Below are positions 16,634 through 24,280 of a DNA stretch of 64,000 nt, piece by piece. Origin of the DNA: Actinophytocola sp. (GTDB lineage Bacteria; Actinomycetota; Actinomycetes; Mycobacteriales; Pseudonocardiaceae). The position numbers were made by a program, and so were the translations under genes. Positions within the stretch are counted from its first letter, which is position 1. Each line of letters starts with the position of its first letter. The stretch lies in NCBI GenBank assembly GCA_009379975.1, contig WHSS01000004.1:1-64000 (forward strand). The letters are read 5' to 3'. A model generated the notes under the pieces. It saw only the letters and a list, made by a program, of their open reading frames with translations, did no database searches and was not told where the DNA came from.

Positions 16634-18058
16634 TCAGGCCTGCCATGCCTGGAGGAGGTCGTCGGCGCCGAGTGTGTGGATGCCGTCGATGGTCGTGCCG
16701 CTGCGTGACACCACGAGCAGGGGCGTGGTGTCGTCGGCACCGGGAAGCTGAGACCGGTGGAGGATGAGGCGGCCGAGGTCATGGGCGTCGAACGGGTGGT
16801 TGTCCAGCCACTTGATCGAGCCGACCACGGTGATCTGCTTGGCGATGGGTGCCCGGTCGGCTCCGACGATGTCGATTTCCGGAACGTTGGTGCGGGTCCA
16901 GAACCCGCCGATCGCGTTCGTGCCTTCCGGCAGGGTGCCCGGGATGAGGCGTCGCAGGGATTCCCTGATCACCGGTTCGATCGCACGGCCTCGCCACGCT
17001 GTCCAGGCCGCGGTGATCTTGCCGAGGACTAGGTCGCCCCGGCCGCGTTCGACCTCGGCGAAATGCGGTCCGAGAAACCGTAGCCAGAAGCGTAGGTAGG
17101 GATCGGCGAGCGCGTACCGGGTTTCGCGTGATGGCCGCGTCGAAAGGGGTGTCATGGGTTCGACCAGGCGTTTGTCCGTCAGTACCCGCAGTGCCCGAGT
17201 GAGCGACGCCTGGGGCATGCCGCCTGCGGCGCGCCCGATCAGCGCGAAACTGCGTTCGCCTGACCCGATGGCGCTCAGCACGCGCCGGGCCTGCGCTTCG
17301 ACCGGGAACTCAGCCGCGAGTGCCCGCTCGGCGCTCACCAACAGCGCGGAGGTCGGATCGGTGACGGCGTCGGTCAGATATTCGATGAGCGACGTGCCCC
17401 GGGGCCACTCGTCCAGGATGAGCGGCAACCCACCGGTCACCAGGTAGGCGTCGAAGACGTCGCCGGCGTCCAGTTCGAGCATGTCGGCGACATCGGCGGG
17501 GCTCAGCGGCTGGATCACCATCTCGGTTGCTCGTTGGTGGAACGGGCGACCGTACTCGTTGAGCGCCTGCATCATTGCCAGGTCGGATCCGATACACACG
17601 AGCAGCACCGGCAGGCGTGACAATGTGCGGTCGAAGATCTTCTGCAGCGTGCCCTCGAACCCGGGGTCATTGGCGAGTAGATAGGGCATCTCGTCGAGTA
17701 CCAACACCGAAGGCCGGTCTTCGGGCAGCGCGCCGGCCAGCAGGCGCAGAGCCGCATCCCAGGACCGAGGGGTCTGATCGTGAAACACCTCGGCGGCCGG
17801 AAGATCCGAGCCCGCGCCGGCTTCGGTGAACAATGCCAGGTCACTGTCCTTGTCCGGCTGGGCCGAGGCGGTGAAGAACACCGAAGGAACGCCCGCTCTG
17901 TCGACGAACTCCTCCACAAGCCGCGACTTTCCGACTCGACGGCGGCCCCGCATGAGTACCGCCCGCCCAGGCCGACCGGCCCGCCCCCCGGAGCGGACCC
18001 GCTCGAGCATCCGGTCCAGCATGGCAAGCTCACGGTCGCGTCCGATAAACTCAGCCAA
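16634..18058 (-). CDS. AAA-family ATPase with DUF234-type C-terminal domain
   Basis: A 474-residue protein of the archaeal-ATPase type. Residues 38-45 'GRRRVGKS' are the Walker A motif and 'VLVLDEMPYLL' Walker B; a winged helix follows ('FALIGRAAGGMPQASLTRAL') and then a DUF234/PDDEXK-like region ('ETRYALADPYLRFWLRFLGP', later 'EIDIVG' and 'GSIKW'). The late acidic/Lys motifs resemble a restriction-type nuclease core. The biological role of this family is unknown. The TTG start is chosen because an AGGAG site lies just before it and 'FIGRDREL' is the usual N-terminus. A 6-bp inverted repeat CACTCA/TGAGTG (18073-18103) lies in its promoter region. Confidence 0.8.
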   Translation of the reverse strand: MAEFIGRDRELAMLDRMLERVRSGGRAGRPGRAVLMRGRRRVGKSRLVEEFVDRAGVPSVFFTASAQPDKDSDLALFTEAGAGSDLPAAEVFHDQTPRSWDAALRLLAGALPEDRPSVLVLDEMPYLLANDPGFEGTLQKIFDRTLSRLPVLLVCIGSDLAMMQALNEYGRPFHQRATEMVIQPLSPADVADMLELDAGDVFDAYLVTGGLPLILDEWPRGTSLIEYLTDAVTDPTSALLVSAERALAAEFPVEAQARRVLSAIGSGERSFALIGRAAGGMPQASLTRALRVLTDKRLVEPMTPLSTRPSRETRYALADPYLRFWLRFLGPHFAEVERGRGDLVLGKITAAWTAWRGRAIEPVIRESLRRLIPGTLPEGTNAIGGFWTRTNVPEIDIVGADRAPIAKQITVVGSIKWLDNHPFDAHDLGRLILHRSQLPGADDTTPLLVVSRSGTTIDGIHTLGADDLLQAWQA

Positions 18059-18219
18059 CCTATCTCCTAATGCACTCACAGATGAAACTATCACCGATGA
18101 GTGTATCAAGTTGTAGTGTTTTGAGGGACCGGCACGTTGTGGCAGGTCGTCACGCCAGCCACGCGGGTTCCCTACCAATTTGTCGCATGATCGACAGCTG
18201 CTGAGTGCGGCGCCGAGCA

Positions 18220-19353
18220 CTAGCCGAAGCTGACGGCGACCTCGGCGAAGCCGCGGGTGGCGGCCACCCTGGCGGCCTCGGCTTCGACGTCGGATCTGGT
18301 CGTGGGCCGCATGGTCCACAACGGACTGACCGTGATGTCGACGCGCTTGCGCCCCTTGGCCTTGGCCCGCCAGGTGGCGACGATCTCGCCGTCGGCGAGG
18401 ACCACGCCGGGGTTGCCGATGATCCGCCAGATCGCTTTGTGGTTGGCCTTGTCCGGCACGAGTGTGAGCCGGTCTCGCGCCTGCAGCAGCGGATCCGACG
18501 GCGGCAGCAACCGCACGAAGTCCGGCTCCGGTGGGTTCGCCAGCGCGTCGAGGTCGGCCGGATCGAGATAGGCCCGCTTGCCGTCCACTTCGACTTCGGC
18601 CAGGTCGACCGGCCAGATGCCGGCGGCGACGGTCTTCGTCGTGCCGATGAACCCGGCTGCTTCCGCGGCCGCCGCGGGCCCGTGCATGCGCAGATACCGT
18701 GATACGACCTCGGCGCAGGCGGCCGGGTCCGGATCGTCCGTGCGGACACCGTCGACGGGCGTCAGCGTCGCCGGCGAGACGTCCGGTTCGAGCCGGATCC
18801 CGGCGCGCAGCGTGACCAGCCGCATCAGTTGCTCGTGGATATGCGTCGCTTGGCAGCCACGGCACCAGCGGGTCAGGCCTTCGGGCAGGAGCTTCGTCAC
18901 CCGCTCGCTCGCGGCGCCCTTGGTCATCGTCGCGTCGACGGCTTCTCGCATCGCGGCCGCCGCCGTCCGCAGTGACTCCACCGCCGGCATTCCCGCCAGC
19001 GCGACGTCCTTGCGTTGCCACGAAAGGCGGGCCAGGCCGTCGGCGTCGTTCAGCGGGACCATCGACGCCGCGACGGCGGGCAGTTCGGCGGCGTGATGCA
19101 GGTGCGGAGCGCCACGGTGGCTCCACGCCAGGGTCACGCCGGCCGCCGTGAGGGTGTCGGCGAAGGACTCGGCGGCCAGCGCGCCGGGATCGTGATCGAG
19201 CCGGGCCTCGATAGCCGGCCGCGCGGAAACCTGCTGGGCGTCCTGCACACCAAGCCTCAGCACGGCCAGCTTCGCCAGGTCACCGTGCGGGCGATGCAAC
19301 TCCTGCGCGGCGATCCTGAAAGCACGTACCTGCTCGCGGTCCACGGCCAGCAC
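18220..19353 (-). CDS. Winged helix DNA-binding protein of the AlkZ/YcaQ-like (HTH_42) superfamily
   Basis: A 377-residue protein with the layout of the HTH_42 family that includes the interstrand-crosslink glycosylase AlkZ: tandem winged-helix segments, 'LAWSHRGAPHLHHAAELP' in the first third, and a C-terminal beta barrel ('PGVVLADGEIVATWRAK'). Family members unhook or excise bulky alkylated bases. The exact catalytic Gln motif of AlkZ was not recognised, so glycosylase activity is unproved. GTG 19353 has a GGAGG ribosome site. Two other alkylation/strand-break repair loci lie close by. Confidence 0.75.
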   Translation of the reverse strand: MLAVDREQVRAFRIAAQELHRPHGDLAKLAVLRLGVQDAQQVSARPAIEARLDHDPGALAAESFADTLTAAGVTLAWSHRGAPHLHHAAELPAVAASMVPLNDADGLARLSWQRKDVALAGMPAVESLRTAAAAMREAVDATMTKGAASERVTKLLPEGLTRWCRGCQATHIHEQLMRLVTLRAGIRLEPDVSPATLTPVDGVRTDDPDPAACAEVVSRYLRMHGPAAAAEAAGFIGTTKTVAAGIWPVDLAEVEVDGKRAYLDPADLDALANPPEPDFVRLLPPSDPLLQARDRLTLVPDKANHKAIWRIIGNPGVVLADGEIVATWRAKAKGRKRVDITVSPLWTMRPTTRSDVEAEAARVAATRGFAEVAVSFG

Positions 19354-19436
19354 GAACCCTCCTACCCGAGTGTGTATTCGAACTCGTAGTTCATTGTCGC
19401 GGACGATCCGGAGATCGTGCCGCTCCCGGTGAGGCC

Positions 19437-19622
19437 GGCGAACCGCCGGACTCCGACGGCTGGCAGCTTGTCAAGCTCCCGGTGGAGGAAGGCGCGCCCG
19501 CGCTGGGGGAGTTATTGCGTTTCGGGCCGAACCTGGAAGTCTTGGAGCCTGCCGAACTCCGCGAAGAACTCGCCGCAGCCGTGCAGCGGATGGGGAGGTT
19601 GTACCAAGAAGCGCGGAAGTAG
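19437..19622 (+). pseudogene. C-terminal remnant of a WYL-domain transcriptional regulator
   Basis: The frame ending in TAG at 19620-19622 reads 'GWQLVKLPVEEGAPALGELL' then 'LRFGPNLEVLEPAELREELA', the typical end of a WYL-domain regulator (winged helix plus ligand-binding WYL). Only about 60 residues are left, and the upstream 'DDPEIVPLPV' is in a different frame, so the gene is truncated and probably frameshifted. The rest has been lost, presumably by deletion when the neighbouring AlkZ-like/ATPase genes were placed here. Confidence 0.65.
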
Positions 19623-19695
19623 GGGGGACGTGCCATCATGGCTTCACCTGCACGTTCACCTACTTCCAAGTCGGATTGCTATCTACCGGATCAGT

Positions 19696-20532
19696 ATGAC
19701 CCAGGACGCTAGCCTGCTCACCGGTCTCACCATCGGGATCACCGCCGAGCGCCGCGCCGAGGACTTCATCACCGCGTTGCGGCGAAAGGGCGCCGCGGTG
19801 GTGCATGCGCCGACCATCAACATCGTGCCGGTCGCCGACGACGAGCAGCTACGCGCCGCGACCGACGCGGTGATCGCCGCACCGGTCGATCTCGTGGTGG
19901 TGATGACGGGTCAGGGCTTTCGCGGCTGGATGTCGGCGGCCTACGAATGGGGACTGGCCGGGTCGCTGCTGAGTAGGTTCGCCGACGCTCGCGTGGTCGT
20001 CCGCGGGCCGAAAGCGAAGGGGGCGGTCCGTGGTGAAGGGCTGCGCGAGGAATGGTCGTCGCCGGAGGAGACCAACGCCGACATGCTCGAGTACCTGATC
20101 GAGCAAGGATTGGGCGGCCTGCGCGTCACGGTGCAGCTACACGGCGCCCCGTTGCCGGAGTTCGTCGGCGCATTGCGTGACGCGGGCGCCGACGTAATCG
20201 AAGCGCAGCCTTACCGGTGGCTGCGTCCGTCCAATGTGGACGTAGTGTTCGAGCTGATCGACCTCGCCGTCGGCGGTGAGATCGACGCGCTCGCGTTCAC
20301 CAGCGCGCCCGCGGCGGCGAACCTGCTGAACCTGGCCCGCGAGCACGGCCGGTACGACGAGCTACTCGACGCGATGCGCGGGCGCCTGCTGTGTGCCTGC
20401 GTCGGCCCGGTCACCGCCGCGCCGCTGGTCGAGCTGGGTCTGCCGGTGGTGCAGCCGGAGCGGCAGCGCCTCGGCGCCCTGGTGAAGCTGCTCGCCGCCG
20501 AACTTCCAGCACGAACAGCGCGAAGCAGGTGA
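19696..20532 (+). CDS. Uroporphyrinogen-III synthase (HemD) paralogue without regulator domain
   Basis: A 278-residue HemD-fold protein that parallels the first two thirds of NnaR at 5452: 'VVRGPKAKGAVRGEGLREEW', 'VTVQLHGAPLPEFVGALRDA', 'ALAFTSAPAAANLL'. It stops where NnaR continues into its winged helix. It may be a genuine synthase (cyclising hydroxymethylbilane to uroporphyrinogen III) or a ligand-sensing paralogue. ATG 19696 is chosen; upstream the frame runs through the WYL remnant in another frame. A hairpin repeat follows the stop codon. Confidence 0.82.
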   Translation: MTQDASLLTGLTIGITAERRAEDFITALRRKGAAVVHAPTINIVPVADDEQLRAATDAVIAAPVDLVVVMTGQGFRGWMSAAYEWGLAGSLLSRFADARVVVRGPKAKGAVRGEGLREEWSSPEETNADMLEYLIEQGLGGLRVTVQLHGAPLPEFVGALRDAGADVIEAQPYRWLRPSNVDVVFELIDLAVGGEIDALAFTSAPAAANLLNLAREHGRYDELLDAMRGRLLCACVGPVTAAPLVELGLPVVQPERQRLGALVKLLAAELPARTARSR

Positions 20533-20539
20533 GCCGGGC

Positions 20540-20596
20540 GAGCCCAAGGGCGCCTTCGGTGCCGTATAGGAACCCACTGGCACCTTGGTGCCGCCT
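20540..20596 (+). repeat. Post-stop hairpin repeat, copy 1
   Basis: A roughly 57-bp element containing 'AAGGGCGCCTTCGGTGCC', a 'GTATAGG' core and 'GGCACCTTGGTGCC'. It lies 7 bp after a stop codon in the sense direction, like copies at 40287 and 51494. The arms can pair around the core, so it could act as a transcription terminator. Confidence 0.7.
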
Positions 20597-20604
20597 GTGC
20601 TCGT

Positions 20605-20895
20605 TCACGAGCCATCCCAGCGGTACGCCCGCAGGTCGACCCGGCCGTTCGCGGACGGCACGCCCTCACTCCTGAGGAGTTCGAGCTGCTTGGTCACCAG
20701 ATGCTCCGCCGGCGTGCCGTTCGCCCGCAACACCCGGTGCCACGGCAGATCGGCGCCGTCCTCGCTGAGGATCCGGCCGATAAGGCGGGGCGTCGTCGCA
20801 CCCGCGTACGACGCGACGTCGCCGTAGGTCGCCACCGTCCCCTCGGGGATCGCGGCGACCGTCGCTCGCACCCGTTCATGAAGTTCTTCGTTCAC
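20605..20895 (-). CDS. Alkyltransferase-like (ATL) DNA repair protein
   Basis: A 96-residue protein equal to the DNA-binding domain of O6-alkylguanine transferases ('IPEGTVATYGDVASYAG', 'RLIGRILSEDG'). The active-site motif Pro-Cys-His-Arg-Val reads Pro-Trp-His-Arg-Val: the acceptor Cys is Trp. This is the hallmark of ATL proteins, which bind O6-alkylguanine without repairing it and hand the lesion to nucleotide excision repair. It is divergent from adnAB, as a similar gene is in mycobacteria. The start is GTG. Confidence 0.9.
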   Translation of the reverse strand: MNEELHERVRATVAAIPEGTVATYGDVASYAGATTPRLIGRILSEDGADLPWHRVLRANGTPAEHLVTKQLELLRSEGVPSANGRVDLRAYRWDGS

Positions 20896-20923
20896 GCTTG
20901 ACAGTGTGTCTTATTCCTAAGCC

Positions 20924-21020
20924 GGGCTATTCACAAGAAGCATGCATGTCACCATAGGCTCCTGACCTCCCCGATCACTCTGGCGGCCCAACCATCGCTG
21001 GATCGGGTTGTGAATAGCCC
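20924..21020 (+). repeat. MITE-like interspersed repeat, copy 2
   Basis: A 97-bp element with GGGCTATTCACAA at the left and TTGTGAATAGCCC at the right, a perfect 13-bp terminal inverted repeat. It sits between the divergent ATL and adnA genes and fills most of their shared promoter region. Its right half ('CATCGCTGGATCGGGTTGTG') is almost identical to copy 4 at 60779. Confidence 0.85.
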
Positions 21021-21076
21021 TCGGTGTGCCGCGTGCCGGGTGCCGCTCTGTCGGGGGAACGTGATTGCATCCCGGT

Positions 21077-24000
21077 ATGACTCGGACAGCCCAGCGTGCG
21101 CCGCGGCCCGGCGGGCCGGAGCTGATCCGGCGTCGGCTGGGCGAGGCCGGTGCCCGGGAGTGGGATGCCCGCGCCAGGGAGGTGCTCGACGGCAAGGGCT
21201 TCCAGCGAGTGCTCGGCGGGCCTGGCACCGGGAAGACCACCCTGCTCGCCGAGACGGCGGCCGTGCGCATCCTCGACGGTGCGGACCCGGATCAGGTGCT
21301 GGTGCTGAGCGCGTCGCGCCGTGCGGCCGACGGGCTGCGCACCGAGATCGCGCGGCTGCTGACCGGCGGGCCGGACACCGATGCGCCGCGGACGGTCCGG
21401 GAGCCGCTGGTGCGCACGGTGCACTCCTACGCGTTCGGCGTGCTGCGGGCGCAGGCGACGAGCAACGGCGCCCCGCCGCCCCGGTTGTTGTCCGGGCCGG
21501 AGCAGGACGCCGTGGTACGGGATCTGCTCGCGGGCGACATGGAGGCAGGCGCGGCGTACTGGCCTGACGCGCTGCGTCCCGCCTTGGTCGTGCCCGGCTT
21601 CGGGGAAGAGCTCCGGGATCTGGTGCTGCGTGCCGCCGAGCGGGGTCTCGGTCCGGAGGATCTGGTCCGGCTCGGTAAGCGCAAGCACCGCGAGGAATGG
21701 GTGGCGGCTGGCACGTTCTGGAAACAGTACGAGCAGGTCACGTTGCTGCAAGGGGCTGGCGGCAGCGCGCTGGCGGCGCCGAGCGCCGAAGCGTTGGACG
21801 CCGCCGAGCTGGTCTCGTCGGCGCTGCTTTCGCTGATCGGCGACGGTGACCTGCTCGACCGGGAGCGGCGCCGCATCCGGCATCTGCTGGTCGACGACGC
21901 CCAGCACCTCGACCCGCTGCAGTGGCGGCTACTCCGGTTGATCGGCCAAGGGGCGGAGCAGTTCGTCATCGCGGGCGACGGCGACCAGGCGGTGTTCTCG
22001 TTCCGGGGCGCCGACCCGCGAATATTGGCCCATGCCGACGAGTCCGGTGATGCCACCGTGGTGCTCGAGACGGGCCACCGGATGACCTCGGTTGTTGCCG
22101 AGTCGGCCGGGCGGATCGCGGCGGCGATGCCGCGGTCACGCAAGCCACCTATCGCGGCGCCGGACGTGACGGAGTCGGCGGTGTCGGTGCGGCGCTTCCC
22201 CAACTCGTCGTTCGAGGCGAGCTGGGTCGCCGACCAGCTGCGCCGGGCACACCTCATCGACGGCATCGCGTGGTCGGAGATGGCGATCGTGGTCCGTTCG
22301 GCCGCGCGGACTTTTCCGGTACTGCAGCGGGCGTTGCGGGCAGCGGGGGTGCCGATCTCGGCGGCGGCCGATGAGCTGCCGCTGGCGCGCAACCCCGCCG
22401 TCCGCCCGCTGCTGACCGCGCTGCGGGTGGCCTCGAATCCGGACACCCTCGACGGGGAGGTCGCCGAGCAGTTGCTGTCCTCGTCGCTCGGTGGCGCCGA
22501 TCCGCTCGCGCTGCGCAGGCTCCGGCGGGGATTGCGGAGGCTCGAACTCGCCGGTGGCGGCCTCCGCCCGAGCGATGACCTGCTGGTGGAGGCGCTGCGC
22601 ACCGGCGACCCGCTCATCGGGCTCGCCGACTCGGAGTCCGCGCCGATGCGCCGGGTAGGCGACGTTCTCGCCGCGGGCAAGCAGGCGATCTCCCGTTCGG
22701 CGGGCGTCGAGCAGGTGCTGTGGGAAATGTGGCGGGCGAGTGGCCTGCAGCGGCGGTGGCAGCGATTGTCCGAGCGCGGCGGATCCCTCGGCAGGCAAGC
22801 CGATACCGATCTGGACGCCGTCGTCGCGCTGTTCCACGCCGCCGGGTCCTATGTGGACAGATTGCCGCACGCGGGGGTGGCAGGCTTCGCCGATTACCTG
22901 CTCTCGCAGCGGATCGCGGGGGACAGCCTGGCGCCGTCCGCCGCGAAGACCGAGGGCGTCGAACTTCTCACCGCGCACGGCGCCGTTGGCCGCGAGTGGG
23001 CCCTCGTCGCGGTCCCGAGCGTGCAGGAGGGCAGCTGGCCCGACCTACGCCCGCGTGGCTCGCTGCTCGGCGTCGAGCGGCTGGTCGACCTGATGGCGGG
23101 TATCGACGCCCAGGTCTCCGCGATCGCCCCGCTGCTCGCCGAAGAGCGAAGGCTGTTCTACGTGGCGGCGAGCAGGGCGCGCGTGCGGTTGCTGGTCAGC
23201 GCGACCGAGGGCGAGGACGAGCAGCCTTCCCGGTTCCTCGACGATATCGAGGTCCTCGACGCGGGCAGCGACGCCCGGCCCATCGTTCGGGCGGCAGGCG
23301 CCGAGCGGCCGCTCGTGCTGTCCCGGCTGGTCGGTGACCTGCGTTCGGCGGTGTGCGATCCCGGCAGCGACGACGACCGGCGCGGGCGTGCCGCCCGGCA
23401 GCTGGCGCGGCTGGCCCAAGCCGGTGTGCCGGGGGCGCATCCGGACTCGTGGTACGGGCTCGGCGCGGTATCGACCGAGGAACCACTGAAACGGCAGGAC
23501 GAATTGATCAGCGTGTCGCCGTCGACGGTGGACATGCTCGGCCGCTGCCCGTTGCGCTGGCTCGTCGAGCGCAACGGCGGGACCGAGCCGCCTCCGCTGG
23601 CCGCCGTCACCGGCACCGTGATCCACGCCCTGGCGCAGGCGGCGGCCGACGGCGCGACCGACGAGCAGCTACGCGCGACGCTCGACGCCGCATGGTCGCA
23701 GGTCAACGCGGGCGCACCCTGGTTCTCGCGGCGCGAGCGGCAGCGGTTGGAGAGCATGGTTACGGCCTTCCTGACCTGGCTGCGGGGTAGCAGGCACGAA
23801 TTGACCGAGGCGGGCGTGGAGCGTGACATCGAGGTCGAGCTGCCGGTCGCCGACGGCGAGCCGCGGATCAGGCTGCGCGGCCGGATCGACCGCCTGGAAC
23901 GCGACTCCCAGGGGCGCCTGGTGGTCGTCGACCTCAAGACCAGCAAGTCCGCGGTCAGCAAGGCCGATGCCCAGCAGCATCCGCAGCTTGCCACGTACCA

Positions 24001-24280
24001 GCTCGCCATCACGCTCGGGGCCGCCGGAGATGGCGGCGAGCCGGGTGGCGGGCGCTTGATCTACGTGGCCGATGTGCGCAAGCAGACCGGCGCGGCGAAG
24101 GAACTGCCGCAGGACCCGCTGGATGAACCGGCGCGGGTGCAGTGGCTGGGTACCGTCCGGCGTGCGGCCGTCGCGAGCGTCGGGCCCGAGTACGTCGCGC
24201 AGGAAGGCCCCGACTGCGGGCGCTGCCCTTCGCGTGGCTGCTGCCCGCTGCAGCCGGAAGGCAGGCAGGTGACCTCGTGA
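21077..24280 (+). CDS. adnA: ATP-dependent helicase-nuclease subunit AdnA
   Basis: A 1067-residue UvrD/RecB-like protein. Walker A is at about residues 47-54 (Gly-Gly-Pro-Gly-Thr-Gly-Lys-Thr); superfamily 1 motifs follow. The C-terminal third is a RecB-type nuclease with 'GRIDRL' and the catalytic Asp952-Leu-Lys954. Cys824 with Cys1047, Cys1050 and Cys1055/1056 form the pattern of an iron-sulfur 'staple' as in AddB. With AdnB it resects double-strand breaks in actinobacteria. ATG 21077 is used; an upstream TTG is possible. The stop overlaps adnB by 4 bp. Confidence 0.93.
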   Translation: MTRTAQRAPRPGGPELIRRRLGEAGAREWDARAREVLDGKGFQRVLGGPGTGKTTLLAETAAVRILDGADPDQVLVLSASRRAADGLRTEIARLLTGGPDTDAPRTVREPLVRTVHSYAFGVLRAQATSNGAPPPRLLSGPEQDAVVRDLLAGDMEAGAAYWPDALRPALVVPGFGEELRDLVLRAAERGLGPEDLVRLGKRKHREEWVAAGTFWKQYEQVTLLQGAGGSALAAPSAEALDAAELVSSALLSLIGDGDLLDRERRRIRHLLVDDAQHLDPLQWRLLRLIGQGAEQFVIAGDGDQAVFSFRGADPRILAHADESGDATVVLETGHRMTSVVAESAGRIAAAMPRSRKPPIAAPDVTESAVSVRRFPNSSFEASWVADQLRRAHLIDGIAWSEMAIVVRSAARTFPVLQRALRAAGVPISAAADELPLARNPAVRPLLTALRVASNPDTLDGEVAEQLLSSSLGGADPLALRRLRRGLRRLELAGGGLRPSDDLLVEALRTGDPLIGLADSESAPMRRVGDVLAAGKQAISRSAGVEQVLWEMWRASGLQRRWQRLSERGGSLGRQADTDLDAVVALFHAAGSYVDRLPHAGVAGFADYLLSQRIAGDSLAPSAAKTEGVELLTAHGAVGREWALVAVPSVQEGSWPDLRPRGSLLGVERLVDLMAGIDAQVSAIAPLLAEERRLFYVAASRARVRLLVSATEGEDEQPSRFLDDIEVLDAGSDARPIVRAAGAERPLVLSRLVGDLRSAVCDPGSDDDRRGRAARQLARLAQAGVPGAHPDSWYGLGAVSTEEPLKRQDELISVSPSTVDMLGRCPLRWLVERNGGTEPPPLAAVTGTVIHALAQAAADGATDEQLRATLDAAWSQVNAGAPWFSRRERQRLESMVTAFLTWLRGSRHELTEAGVERDIEVELPVADGEPRIRLRGRIDRLERDSQGRLVVVDLKTSKSAVSKADAQQHPQLATYQLAITLGAAGDGGEPGGGRLIYVADVRKQTGAAKELPQDPLDEPARVQWLGTVRRAAVASVGPEYVAQEGPDCGRCPSRGCCPLQPEGRQVTS

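Noticed and set aside
16634-19126. One 830-residue protein from the AlkZ-like gene into the ATPase
   Set aside because: The first 350 codons are the other frame of the AlkZ-like gene; the ATPase has its own ribosome site and TTG start at 18058.
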